In this document: positions 33,811-44,882 of the stretch, piece by piece
How positions within the stretch are numbered: position 1 is the stretch's first letter
Layout of the letters: each line of letters opens with the position of its first letter
DNA from: Meconema thalassinum
Lineage: Eukaryota > Arthropoda > Insecta > Orthoptera > Tettigoniidae
Length of the DNA stretch: 64,000 bases
Reading direction: 5' to 3'
Assembly (NCBI GenBank): GCA_946902985.2
Contig: OX336389.2
Span: 342,896,444-342,960,443 of the forward strand
The notes under the pieces: generated by a model
What the model saw: the letters and a program-made list of their open reading frames with translations, nothing else
What the model was told of the DNA's origin: nothing
Database searches by the model: none
Program-made: the position numbers and the translations under genes

Positions 33811-34099
33811 CAGAGTGCTCCACCAGCCCCTTATTTTTTTTTTTTGGAGGAAGGCAACCCAACTAATGCATATATCATAGTCATCCTAAAAACATTAGTA
33901 CCTGCTCCTTTACGGCCTTAGTACAACTCTACCGTTGAGTTCAAGCTCGGGAATATAGTTGAAATCATTAGCGGCAGTGTTATTTCAATGACCTCAAATA
34001 TAATGCATGTTTAAAACGATCACAGCTTCGAATAACTCCACCTTACGTTTGGACAGGAAGTGTCAACGAATAGATTCAATACGTGCCAGCAGTACACCA

Positions 34100-34200
34100 T
34101 GGCTCTCAGTAGCTAAGGTGGCTAAATCAAGCATTTCGGAAGTCACGTCAGCTCTTAGGTAGCATGTTCGAACCCCGAGCTAGTACATTCTGTTATTTTT
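34100..34200 (+). ncRNA. tRNA-like Pol III unit 1 (degenerate)
   Basis: A-box-like AGCTAAGGTGGCTAA, B box TGTTCGAACCC near 34165-34175 and a T5 run at 34196-34200. A-to-B distance is long, as in class II tRNAs. No good acceptor stem, so not called a tRNA gene. Confidence 0.45.
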
Positions 34201-34243
34201 GCTGAAAAGGACCGTTTTTATCCGATGGTATGTAGCCAGATTG

Positions 34244-34560
34244 CCGGCCCCGTGGTGTTGGGGTAGCGCGTCTGCCTCTCACCCGGAGGCCCCGGGTTCG
34301 ATCCCCGGCTCCGTCAGGGATTTTTAAAACTGACGTGAGGGTTGGAACGGGGTGCACTCAGCCTCGTGAGGACAATTGAGTAGCTGTCTGACAGTGAGAC
34401 AGCGCCCCGATCACGAAAACCAAGATTAACGGCCGAGGGGACCCGACGCGCTGATCACGCGTCACCCCAATATCTGCAGGCCGAATGGCTGGGCAGCGGT
34501 CGCTTGGTCGGCCTTAGCCCGTCATGGGCTGTATAGTGCCAGGGGTTGTTTTTTTTTTAC
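34244..34560 (+). mobile_element. complete tRNA-derived SINE (family S2)
   Basis: Flanked by the 12-base duplication GTAGCCAGATTG at 34232-34243 and 34561-34572. The head has TGTTGGGGTAGCGCG (A box region) and CGGGTTCGATCCCCGG (B box). The body contains ACGTGAGGGTTGGAACGGGG and CGCGTCACCCCAATATCTGC. The 3' end is GTGCCAGGGGTTG followed by a T-rich tail. A tail of the same family occurs at 37466-37512. Confidence 0.92.
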
Positions 34561-34863
34561 GTAGCCAGATTGTACGACGACATGATGATCTGTACAACAA
34601 AAGCATGGCACTCTGTATATCCAGGGTAGTAAGTGTTCGAAATGTTAACCACCTTGGTTTGGAGGAAAACTCAGGCTCACTCAAGCCACCGCATGTGTCG
34701 CGTCAAGGCCCTCTGTAACACAAGGTTTAACCATTCCTTATTCTTACGCTGTGCCAAATCAAAGCCCTCTGTAACACATGATGCTCAGGTGGCCTGATTA
34801 TGCGATCGAGCAGGCGGTAGCAAGTGTCCAATGCAAAAAGTTTCTATCTTCTTATAATGTGTA

Positions 34864-34942
34864 AGCATCCGTGGGTGAAATGGTAACACGTTGGAATGCG
34901 AATTGAAAGATTTTTGAGGTTCGATACTTGTTAGCGTTTTTT
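34864..34942 (+). ncRNA. tRNA-like Pol III unit 2 (degenerate)
   Basis: GTGGGTGAAATGGTAACACG resembles a D-arm/A box, GAGGTTCGATACT a B box (34916-34928), and TTTTTT at 34937-34942 a Pol III terminator. Confidence 0.5.
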
Positions 34943-35261
34943 ATCATTTGTTTTCGTTACGTTTTATCATCTGTGTCGACCACTTTATGAATGTCTTACG
35001 ACATAAATGAGACAAGAGGTAACAATTACAGTAATTAGTGAGGATGGGGCACTAGTAATATAACGAGCAGATGGATTTTCAGGATTGATTCCATGAACGT
35101 TACAGAGTGTTCGAATGCGATATTACACGAAACATCTTAATATGTACACCTCAAAGAAAGTTGTCTTCTTTTTGTTAGAATTTAATAACAAAATAATACC
35201 AAGGGAATTTCTCAGGAATATGTATTCTTCGATGCTATCACTGGCGATCAGAATCTCCTTT

Positions 35262-35640
35262 GATATGTAGTTGTTTCATTTGAGGGGCTAGAGCATTGCA
35301 ATCATTTAGACCCGTGTACATGGGCGTGTGTAGAAGTTCTCTGATAACCTGTGCTATAGCAGGGTCTGTATTAGTGTGTGTATTAGCAATTAAGGTGAGG
35401 ATTGGGAAGGAGGCAGCCGTGGCCATAAGTTAGAAACCGTCCCGGCATTAGCCTGGAGTAGAAGTGGGAAACTAGAGAAAACCACTTCCAGGGTGGCTAA
35501 GGTGGGAATTGAACCCACCTCTTCTCAGTTTTGCACCACGAGGTTTATTGTACCCCGTTCCAGCCCCAGAGCTGCATTAAATTTATTGGCAGAGCCGGGA
35601 ATCGAACCCGGACCTCCGGAGCGACACTTAGATATATTGT
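35262..35640 (-). mobile_element. tRNA-derived SINE (family S4)
   Basis: On the minus strand two B-box-like words, near 35590-35606 (complement of GGGAATCGAACCCGG) and 35505-35515 (complement of GGGAATTGAACCCACC), precede a body with CCACTTCTACTCCAGGC. The same arrangement recurs at 47995-48350. Confidence 0.7.
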
Positions 35641-36130
35641 GTAAATATCCATGTCAGATTTTTTAACTTTCTGCCATTACAGGTCACGTGGCACAACCTA
35701 CTGATTCGATCGTATTCTCTTTATAATCAACAAAATTCAACGTACTCTTCACAGGAACACATTGAAAGTTAATAAATGTGGCAATGTGACTTTGTACGTG
35801 TGGCTTAATATTACATCCCCACCAAAATAGAGCACGGGCTGTCGTTCAAAAAAGTATGCCTACGGCCGGATTCGAAGCACCATTGTACACGTTCTCACCC
35901 AACATGTCCAGCCGGAACTTTACCGATTCAGCCACTACTACAACGTGGATACTGCGCGCTGCACGTTTAGTTGTTACAGTGGGTATCCCACCTCAAACTT
36001 TATTATCCATGTAAAAGTCTTCAATCATGGTTTATGGTGTTAATTTAACTTCCTACTATTACAGATCACGTAGCGTAACTATTAATTCGATCGCATTACA
36101 TGTATGTGTGTTCTTTCAAGGAGCAATAAA
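35640..36130. repeat. direct repeat inside the Tc1-type element, spacing about 365 bases
   Basis: Blocks near 35640-35720 and 36005-36090 share TATCCATGT, TTAACTT.CT.C.ATTACAG.TCACGT and ATTCGATCG.ATT. Unit 3 of the tRNA-like series lies between them. Confidence 0.6.
35848..35945 (-). ncRNA. tRNA-like Pol III unit 3 (degenerate)
   Basis: On the minus strand: TAGTGGCTGAATCGGTAAAG (A box), GCTTCGAATCC (B box; A-to-B about 56 bases as in Ser/Leu-type tRNAs) and a T6 run at 35853-35848. Confidence 0.5.
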
Positions 36131-36322
36131 TCACATGTTAGTAGAATGGTCCTTAGTATTTGGCGCGGAAATCTTTAGGGTCGTCTTTTCCTTGCTAAAC
36201 CCATGGCTCAATTACATTGCTGTCACACAGGCAGAGCGCAGAGCAATATCGACCATTGGGAGAAATGTAATGTTAGTTGGGTTTCATAAAACTAAATAAT
36301 AAGGGGCTGGTGGACCACTCTG

Positions 36323-36660
36323 TATATGGACTAGTACCATATGTGAGGATAGAGTCTAAAGAATAAGGACAAATAAGGAGTTGGAGGGTCTGTATGGCGA
36401 TCCCACAATAGTTACAGATATCAGAATTCAAATACAGTACTCAGATGGTTTGGTCATATACGAAGACTGAGTGAGCAACATATCCAAAAGCAGATACTCT
36501 ACTCTCAACCAGAAGGCAGCCGTTCAGTAGGGCGGCTTAGACTCGGATGGATGATGTACAGGCTGACTTGAGGAAGTTAGGAATAAGGAACTGGAGGTGA
36601 TTGGCGGAGTCTAGAGATGGATGGCAGACTCGAGTGATTGATAAGTGTCAGGCTCTACAA
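36323..36660 (+). pseudogene. decayed LINE-C, 3' part
   Basis: Continues LINE-C after the inserted TIR element: YGLVPYVRIESKE, RWFGHIRRLSEQ, LRLGWM and GNWRWLAESRDGWQT-like words in the C-terminal LINE domain, with shifts. Removing 33811-36322 restores the reading from LRKI to YGLV. Confidence 0.7.
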
Positions 36661-37465
36661 GGGCTGTAATGCCAATTTATTACAATCTTTTCAGAACTTC
36701 TAACTGGATATCATGTAACCAGTCTTTCACGAATTGTGTCTTCATATGCAGGGCGATTCAACACAGCTGTTGCAATATTTTACTGGAAAACGGGATCCTT
36801 ACTATTGTTTTGCATCCCACAATTACAACCAACACCCCCATACAAATAGCAGAAACCCCACATTAACTACAAGAAACCATCACCATACAAGGCACAGCAG
36901 AGAGAGAACACAACACAGTACGCAAGTTACGATAATCAAAATAAGCCGAGGAATCCAGAACACCACTGTGACAGAAACTTTACATCAGAATCATGCACAC
37001 ATCTAAAACAGGAGACGAAATGACAAGGGGGACAGACCGCATACACATGTTCGTGAGGCCATACTGCTTCGTGCCAGAAACTCAGAGAAGGGAAGCAATG
37101 GTCCGACTCCAACATCGACCCAGCAGTGAGATGAGTATGAACTAGGTTTCCTTATCCCTTCCCTGAAAACCCCTCCAGAACCCCTTTTAAATCAAAATGA
37201 ATTGATCTTTCCGTACACTCTGAAATCTGCTTTGTTATTTATCCCTGGCAGTTCGAATTCTTTCCCGCACAATAGCATGGACACTGGGTCACGACCTTGA
37301 CTCATCAGCAGTTGAGCGCCTGCCAAGCTGAGACATCAGATCCCTTACTCTGAGGCCAGCCAGTCGCTCGCTCATGGCACAGTCCTCTGAGCCTGAGTGT
37401 GGCTCTCCTTCTTCTCATTCCCGAAACTCACTAAGCACCGACAGTGGGTGTTGAGCTCTAGGTAA
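36661..37465. other. intergenic, nothing recognised
   Basis: Short chance frames; no matching repeat. Confidence 0.35.
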
Positions 37466-37512
37466 TAATAATAATAACCCCTGGCACTACAACCCATGAA
37501 GGGCCTAGGCCT
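37466..37512 (-). mobile_element. SINE S2 3' tail
   Basis: AATAATAATAATAACCCCTGGCACTACA... is the complement of the S2 terminus at about 34520-34550, with an ATT tail. Confidence 0.7.
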
Positions 37513-38084
37513 AAAAAATATACATCAAACTATATAAGAGAAAACAGCAAGGTGTAAACATACACTCAATCATTGTATAAGGACAGAAACACATAAAAAG
37601 GATAACTCAATCACAAAACAGATGGGGGCAGAGGGAGAAGTAAAAAAGGGGGTGAGGGAGAGGAAGGACGGGGAATATCTTTATAGCAGGACACACTGCC
37701 TGCCGTCTCCAAAGTTCGTGCCATCAATCCAATAAATAGCTCTTTAATGTTATAGCCCCAAGAAGCTCATTACAACCTCCCAGTCTCAACAGGAGAGTGG
37801 ACAGCAACCAGTCCTTACATCGACATTACATAGCAACTTCCTCAGACAAGCACAATCAGCAAGGATTTCTTGTGTGTGTTTATGCTCCAGTTCAGAGCTC
37901 GTTGAACACTACACACTGTGGGTTGCAGGGCAGGCAGCAGTAAAGGGTTATTGACTTGTAGTTTAAACTGCAGAATACCAATGACAGCCTATTAGAACTA
38001 AGTGTTGTTAAATGGCAAATTATTATATTCCACATAGTGGAGATAATCCTGCCACTAAGCAGCATAACTGCACAGGGAAACTGG
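37513..38084. other. intergenic, nothing recognised
   Basis: Purine-rich around 37620-37680; no gene. Confidence 0.35.
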
Positions 38085-38320
38085 CTGACAGAAGTTATCC
38101 TGAGTGGTTTTCCCCCACACTCCCTCCAGACGAATACTAGGATGGTACCATGTTTCAAGTCACAGGGCACCTATCCCAATTCTAGACCCTTAAAATTAGT
38201 AACACTATTCCCAACACCACAGAAACGCAGGCTATCAGACAAATTTAACACACACACAAGTACATGAGGCTGGTGACCTGGACGTCCCAAACCCCTCAAA
38301 TGAATCAACAACAGCAATCC
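38085..38320 (+). mobile_element. SINE S3 fragment
   Basis: Shares TATCCTGAGTG, GGGCACCTATCCCAAT, CACAGAAACGCAGGCTATC and the 3' AATGAATCAACAAC with 19305-19550. Head missing. Confidence 0.75.
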
Positions 38321-38483
38321 TTCTGCCAACCGTTCTGCCTTGACCAGTCTACTGTAATGTTGGGGATATGTTGGTGTTGAAGATATGATTTACTCCCTTC
38401 CATCCAACTTAACCCCCCATACTTTGAAAAAATGGACAATCTCCAAAAACTTAGTTCATAGGGATTTTCTTTACATTAAACTC

Positions 38484-38486
<3 letters not shown>

Positions 38487-38515
<29 letters not shown>
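38487..38515. repeat. A29 homopolymer
   Basis: Uninterrupted run of 29 A. Confidence 0.95.
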
Positions 38516-38517
<2 letters not shown>

Positions 38518-39469
38518 AAATCAACTGACAACCAATGGGGATGTGTTTCTTTTTCTCAATCATGGACTCGTGCAGAAAGTTGTTATTAAATATGATATTC
38601 TGAAGGTAGAAGAATTTTACGAACTGTCTGGTATTTCTAGAGGGAGTTCACTTGGAAATGCAATCTGCCATGGATAGCAACATTAAAAAACAGCACATGG
38701 CTATAGAAAGCCAACTGCACGTAATGTTCAGTCTTAGTCTGGCTGCCAGCCATGGATTGCAGAGGACTGTTACAGAATCTTGGTGGCTATTCAGGCCACA
38801 GACCTTTTTCAGTTGGATTCCATCGGCAAGATGGCACAGTAGGACATTCCAAACCAAAACTTGGTAAAATATTAGTGCAATACAAAATATAAATAAGAAA
38901 GAACTTCCCACCTGAGAGTGAAAATTTCTTAAATCCTCTTTTTGATATGGCATACAACAATGCCATTGCTATCATAGGCATGACAAATGTAGGACTAGAA
39001 AAATGATTCAGGAAGACCTTCATATTCTTAGAAGATCAAAGAACATTCCACAAGAAGCAGTTATTGGTGACACACATTGAGAAAACAAGAAATAGTGTGT
39101 ATTGTAAAGGAAAAGTCCCCTCATGAAGAAGCTTTTACTGTGATCAACACAATTACTAGCCTAGATTTCCTTGAGCCAACTTAAGATCCAGACTTTATAT
39201 TTCCTTCAACTAGCAGTCATGCAACAATGATACACTAAGTACATTAAGAAGGAAACGTCCATTAAGTACTGTAAATGCGGTATACTCAGAAATTTATTCA
39301 CAAGCAATACCAGTTCAGCCATGGGAGATAGATTTAAAATCTATCAGCAAGCCAAAAAGTGGCATTCACTTTCATAGGAGAGTTCCACTTTAAAAGAAAT
39401 CTTCCAATTGAAAGTACATGGACAGCAGTTAAGAAAGTTAGAAAAAAAACATCAGCCTAATCGTAGACA

Positions 39470-39580
39470 ACCCAATCCGAGTCCTTGGCTATGACAAGAG
39501 ATTACCAACCAGGTATCGTGGGCCAGAGTTTATGTGCAGTAGGGTAGCCTTTTCCTTTCCACTCCTCTTGGAAAGCACTC
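39470..39580 (+). repeat. dispersed repeat flanking the 40-44 kb element, left copy
   Basis: Shares ATCCGAGTCCTTGG, GATGACAAG/GCTATGACAAG and CCTTTCCACTCCTC with 44165-44285, same orientation. Confidence 0.6.
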
Positions 39581-41838
39581 AATATTTCAACAGAATGGTA
39601 ACTACAATAGTTCCATATTTCAGGAAAGACTAGTAATACCAGTATCTGGTAAGTCAGCCTTTGAAGAAGGTCAATTTCATGATATTCCTGTTACAAACAC
39701 AACAGGTGAAGAACAAGCATAAGCCACCTCAGTCTTGCAAATTAATATTATTTATTTACTATACAGTAGATCAAACAAGAAGTATGGAAGGCCTAGTGAA
39801 AAAGGGCAATCCTCACATAGGCCTACATACTTTATGCTTCAATGGGATAACTTACATCTACATTTCTTTTTTGACAAATGAATGGGAACATTCTGATAAC
39901 GGGAGATCGCTTGTTTTAGACACCACAGCTTCAAACCAAGGAAGGAAAATCGGAGCATGTATACTAGGGTGGAACGTTGGTATAGGGCAAAAAATAGTTT
40001 TCTGTATTACGCATTCTAATAGTGATAAAAATTTGTCTTTTTATGTCAGAAGTTATTCTACACAGTTTTATTGTGATAGAACCACATCTTGAGGTGCCGC
40101 AAAGTCCTTGAACATAATGTTTTGTCTTTACATTTTCAAATTTTCTAGAATTTTATTTTTCATTTTATTGATGGTTTTTTATGTTTATTATTTCAATTTC
40201 ATTAAAAATACGCCTAAAATGGTGCAAAAAATTGAAATTTGTTGTCCATCATCATTTTATAGGCCCACTTAGTGGGGTATTAAAATATGAATAAATGAAG
40301 GTTTTGATTAAAAGAATATACACTTGTGGCTTTGTCATAGCAAGATAGGGGTAGATATGATATTGTATTGATTATTCTTTGAGTAAAACATATTTAAGGT
40401 ACTTAGAATATCTCCTTTCATTTTACTGTATAATACAGTGAAAATATTGAACCAAATCGGAGAGAAGAAAAGGTACTTAACCTAAGCAATAAAGTCATAA
40501 CCATTAAGATAAGAACACACATTTATTCATAAAATGCAAATAATAGACAAATAAAACATTATAACAAAGCTAAATCAATATTCAATGTTCTCAAATACAT
40601 TTTAGGTAAAGTGTTTCTTTGTTTCAAATTTTGGCATCATCTTGTGTGAAGCAATACTGGCTTTGACAAATCCATTTCGTTCTTCTAGACCACAAACACA
40701 GAGTGATGATTCTGTTACAAGCTTGATTACTCTTTCCACTGCTTGTGTATGCATCAGGTCATCTTCTCTTGCTTCACTTATGTACTTGGCTAAGTCCTCA
40801 TCAGTTGCGTGCTTTGTCATAGGTGGTTCCGTGATTGTTACATCAGCCCAATTGATCATGACGATGTAATCTTCATCTTTGAAATTTAGTTTAGGTCTCA
40901 CAAACTTCCGTACCTCATTCTTCTGTTCTGACCTTGCCTTCAAAAGTCGTTGGAGGCCTAACTCTCTTATGTGTTTTCTCTCATCACTTAACATACAAGC
41001 AAGCATGTTTTCAGGGTGAGCGTAGTAGCCATTTCTTTGAATAACCAGGTCGATTTCTTTGTGATGTTCGTTGCAAAGGTAACGTGAAAACGAAATCAGT
41101 CTCCATAAGTGTTTGGCTCCATTTACACATAAGGGATTCAGCTTAATGTAAAACCAGAACATACACCTTAACTACATACTCTGTTAAGGTTTTCTGAAGG
41201 GTTCTCTGTTCTAACATACAACCGGAAAATGCGACTGGCCAACTTCAGCCATCGTGAAGGTGCCAACTTTCCTGGTTTCTTCATGGTTAGATCAGGGAGG
41301 CAGATTCCACTTGAGATTGATTTACACATTTCAAGTAAATACTTTTGATCGGTACTTAGATCTTGTTTCATTTCGAGGACTGGTCCGACTGGAAGGTTGT
41401 CCCCAATCGGTGAGTACGTAACTACTGGAAGCTCATAACATTTTTCAAGTGGTTTACCTAATACTCCTCCGAACTCATTAGGTCCTTATGTATTTCCATC
41501 CAATGCACAAAACAGGTGGCGCAACGGCAACTCGTTGCCATGAAATAAACATATTAGCCACTGCAAAGACTTATGAATGTTCTTTTCTAATAGAGTGATA
41601 ACACGATTATAAGCTCCAGTGTTTGTAGCAGTGCCATCACATTGAATTGCAGTTACACTGTTCAAGTTCAAATCACAGTTACTATTGAAATACTCAATAA
41701 TACTATCTTTGATGCCTTTACCTGTACCGGAGGCAGGAGCAACGTGCGCCAGAAAAAGAGAACCAGGCTCTTCAACTAACAAACGTGTCCTTCAACGACA
41801 GTCTTTCGGTAAAATTTGTTCCCTTTTTTCTCTTTTAC

Positions 41839-43545
41839 CATGACCAATGAAAGAGAAAGTGAGAGGACTCCTCAAGTTCAAGCGTGCCCCGCCCGGCAGC
41901 GCTAGAGTGGGCAAGTTCCACGCTGCCGGTCAGCTGGTCTTAGGGATAATGCCAAGGGAAACGAATTACTTTGTAACTGATACTCTTTTAAAAAGTAATT
42001 GGCGATTACAATTAAAATAACACGGCATGGCACAATGGAAAATATAATTCACGGAAATAAGTACATTACATGTTACGGAAAGCACAGATTCCTGGAGTAG
42101 GCTATACAGACTGTTACTTTTGTTGTTTCTTGTTGTAGCAATTTAGTTTCCTCAGATTGAGAGACTAAAGAAGGTGAATTTGTGCGTCTGAATCTAATTA
42201 ATAAAAATGGGGGAATGGCAGAGCGGCTCTTGAGAGCACTCGAGACAGAGTTGAGATGGCTATCCTCAGAGGGAGTGATGCCTATGTGGTGATTACCTAA
42301 TTCCTCAATGAGGGAAATAAATTGGGCTATGGGATTGAGCGCGTTAATTACTGCTTGCCTGACTGATTTACAAAGGCTAATACCATTAGGTGGGTGGATG
42401 AGGACCATCGTGGTCTGAAGGTTACTGCCATTGGGTGAAGCGTGCCACAGTTCTTTCTCGAAATCAAATGTCGGGAATGAGACGTGGCCCGGTGAGGGAG
42501 TAGGTGAGCTAGAGAGTGAGGAATCTGATTTTGGTGAAGCTGGTTTAAGTGGAACGAGTGTACCATCTCGTTTTTGGGTAGGCCTATTCGGAATTAGTGT
42601 TTTTGGATTGACAGGGGTATAATTTGGGCTTTTAGGGTCGTCAGGGTCCTGAGTTATCAGGAATGTTATGCCCTGGTAAGTTAATGTGCGAGGTTTAGTG
42701 TCAGTGCGCGACATGTTTGTGTTCGTGAGTGTATAAGTGCGTATAATGAGTAAGAGGTGATGAGAGATAGTGGTCAAATACCTTGGTCGACCAGAGAATA
42801 AGGAAAGAGAAAAACAAATTTACCAGTCACTCAAAGTTATCCAGTTTAAATACAGTTGGAGCTGTGACGTTGAGTGCGTTGATGAAATTTGAAGTTACTT
42901 GAAATAATTAATTATTGGCTGCTTGGTAGGGTGAGGGGATGAGCTAAACTTGTATTAAAACTCGAGGGAGACAGGAGTTGCTTGACTAGGATGGTTACAG
43001 GGTGGGTATGATGTTGGATATTTGAATGGTAGAGGAGTGACTTAATCTGTACTGTTACCACGCAGGATGCAAATTAAGCCTATAGGAACGTAGTGGAATG
43101 GCTTGAAATATCGAAGTCGAGGCGATAGCGAGGACTAGGCTTGGTAGAAAGGCTGGCAGATCATCGATTTCGTCAATTGGCGTTAGAAGACGGAGCTTGG
43201 AGCAGTGGCGTGCAGTTTGCTTGGATGCTGGACTCGGAATGATGATGGCACAAAACAGTAATATTAACAAAGTAATATTTTTGAAGTAGGCCTACACAAA
43301 ACATAAAACGCTGATGTACACAAGACACAATGAACTGAATTTAAGAACTGAAATCAAAGATAATTCAATTTAATTCACACAAATATCTCACACAGTAGCT
43401 TCCCCCGCACTATTCTATGATCCGGTTCGACGGAACAACAGGACACGTGTTGGACATAATCGCTTGCAGTGCTTGTAGCGGCGGGACCACCAACTACCGT
43501 TCTATAATGGCGGAGTCCTCACACTAGGTCCTTCTATTCGTCATG
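41839..43545 (-). mobile_element. TIR transposon nested in the transposase gene, CATGAC ends
   Basis: CTTTTAC at 41832-41838 and 43546-43552 is a 7-base direct repeat. Immediately inside are the inverted ends CATGACCAATGAAAG and CATGACGAATAGAAG (right, complement), with GAGGACTCC also shared. Removing 1707 bases plus one repeat rejoins the transposase frame. Superfamily unknown: CA-starting ends and a 7-8-base duplication would be compatible with P-like elements, but nothing in the coding part confirms this. Confidence 0.7.
42073..42714 (-). CDS. unrecognised ORF in nested CATGAC element
   Basis: 213 residues from ATG 42714 (upstream in-frame codons to 42777 include an earlier ATG, but MSRTDTKPRTL looks like a better start). 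It is proline/serine-rich in the first half (about residues 25-80, with DPDDPKSPNYTPVNP and SSSPTPSP). The second half is more ordered, with hydrophobic LIEELGNHHIGI. No zinc finger, DDE or RT motif is visible. It could be a transposon accessory or remnant protein. Function unknown. Confidence 0.4.
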   Translation of the reverse strand: MSRTDTKPRTLTYQGITFLITQDPDDPKSPNYTPVNPKTLIPNRPTQKRDGTLVPLKPASPKSDSSLSSSPTPSPGHVSFPTFDFEKELWHASPNGSNLQTTMVLIHPPNGISLCKSVRQAVINALNPIAQFISLIEELGNHHIGITPSEDSHLNSVSSALKSRSAIPPFLLIRFRRTNSPSLVSQSEETKLLQQETTKVTVCIAYSRNLCFP

Positions 43546-44164
43546 CTTTTACAATGGTCTTATCCTTTCTGCCATCAAAAAACAACCCTTTGTTTTCTCC
43601 AACTTGATTGTTGACACTGGCTGCAACTGCTTTTTTTTCAATTACTGGCTCTAGCTCTTCGAATTTTCATCCTGTCAATGACGTTAGTTTTATTCTCCTC
43701 AGAAATCATTCCCACATCTTTAAGAGCGGCACTCGCTATGGCTGCTGCAACCCTGTAAGAAACCCCAGTTCTGTTAGTGCATCTTAGTCACCAAAAACTA
43801 CCATTTTTGAGCAGAAATTGATAAATACGACAATATTTTTTGCCGATCCAAATGTATTGACATTTCGTAAATTTCACTAAAAAAAATCATAATTTCTAAC
43901 CCTTTGCGGCACCTCTGACGCTACTCCAATCGTGTTCAAACTTTACAATTGTTTTAATAATATCAAAAGGCAACTTTTTATCACTATTACGTATTGAAAT
44001 TTAAAACAATATTTTTTCGTTCCACCCTAATGTATACAGCTTAAATATTACTGGACAAATAGTTGTTTTTACTAGCCGATCAATATATTGTTGTGCTCAG
44101 TTCACAGGGTATTTTTTGGTGAACCACTATCTCACTATCTAGCTGAGCGCCACATCCTCAATGG

Positions 44165-44285
44165 GTACAGGCGACTTGATCCGAGTCCTTGGTGATGACA
44201 AGGGATCCCTAACCACGACATCCTGAGCAAGAGTTAACATGTGGTACGGTGGCCAGTTCCTTTCCACTCCTCTCCTGCCATATTA
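44165..44285 (+). repeat. dispersed repeat flanking the 40-44 kb element, right copy
   Basis: See 39470-39580; direct orientation. Confidence 0.6.
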
Positions 44286-44882
44286 GAATTTTAAATACGA
44301 TGTTATTCTGACACAATTTTTCTTTTCTCTTCTGCCATCAGTTCCGTTGTAAGATTTCTCAACCTGAATTTCACTGAAGAAAAACTGTGCATTCTTAATG
44401 GTACCTGGGCGTCAACATACATTTCTGTTTTGTAAAATCAATGCCCATTCATAACAAATGTCACCAAGACCCAATTACAATTAACCCGGTAGCGAGGAAT
44501 GACGTGCAGTGCACATCACAAAGTCGTCATCTACTACTGCGGAGTGACATATCTCACACGCACTGGACCAGTGTCTGCTTTGTGATTCTATCTAGCAGCC
44601 AGTTCTTTAATTACAGTACTACAAATCTAGCAATATATATATATATATATATATGTATTGAATTTCAATCTTTAATTTTATGTGTATATCCAGTGCTCAA
44701 TGTATAGTGCCGGAACTACAACCTACTGGAAGATACAGCACCCCCCTGCCCAAAATGAAAAATATTTGCCTGTGTAAAGTATTAGGTAAAAAAAAAGGAA
44801 CATTTTATTGAACTCAAAACTTTTTAATGAACATAATGAAAGGCAGTAAAACAATACAGCATCACTGTTTTAGAAATTTTTC
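44286..44882. other. intergenic with TA microsatellite
   Basis: A (TA)n run lies at about 44633-44654; no gene. Confidence 0.5.

Larger units (their letters stand above)
33811..36322. mobile_element. Tc1/mariner-type TIR element carrying tRNA-like units and SINEs
   Basis: Ends CAGAGTGCTCCACCAGCCCC and the complement of the right end agree in 24 of 25 bases. Homology continues more loosely for about 25 more bases (CAACCCAACTAA in both). TA lies outside each end (33809-33810 and 36323-36324), and LINE-C continues across the insertion. It encodes no transposase. The interior holds three tRNA-like units, two SINEs and a roughly 360-base-spaced direct repeat. Confidence 0.75.
38321..39956. other. 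intergenic, with poly(A) tract
   Basis: No gene recognised. Contains the A29 run at 38487-38515 and, at about 39470-39580, a repeat also seen at 44165-44285. Confidence 0.4.
40602..43800 (-). pseudogene. transposase of the 40-44 kb element, split and decayed
   Basis: Read on the minus strand: DRMKIRRARAS and LFFDGRKDKTIV before 43553. After the nested insertion it resumes with MVKEKKGNKFYRKTVVEGH, EPGSLFLAHVAPASGTG, AIQCDGTATNTG, FHGNELPLRHLFCALDG, DLTMKKPGK, then HPENMLACMLSDERKHIREL and HTQAVERVIKLVTESS, ending at 40602. I recall similar uncharacterised ORFs in other arthropods. A stop at about 41485 and a frameshift near 41165 are visible. It is RNase H-like by context; I cannot assign catalytic residues with certainty. 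Confidence 0.65.
39965..44029 (-). mobile_element. hAT-like DNA transposon with 8-bp duplication, split by a second transposon
   Basis: TAGGGTGGAACG at 39965 and CGTTCCACCCTA ending 44029 are terminal inverted repeats; looser homology continues inward (TAATAGTGATAAAAA, GGTGCCGCAAAG) for about 150 bases. ATGTATAC occurs at 39957-39964 and 44030-44037 as an 8-base target duplication. TAGGG ends and an 8-base duplication fit hAT; P-type elements share that duplication length. Length without the insertion is about 2.35 kb. Confidence 0.8.

Noticed and set aside
42073..42777. LINE ORF1 or capsid-like protein
   Set aside because: No zinc knuckle, coiled coil or RRM seen; it is enclosed by TIRs and a short duplication, which indicates a DNA transposon.
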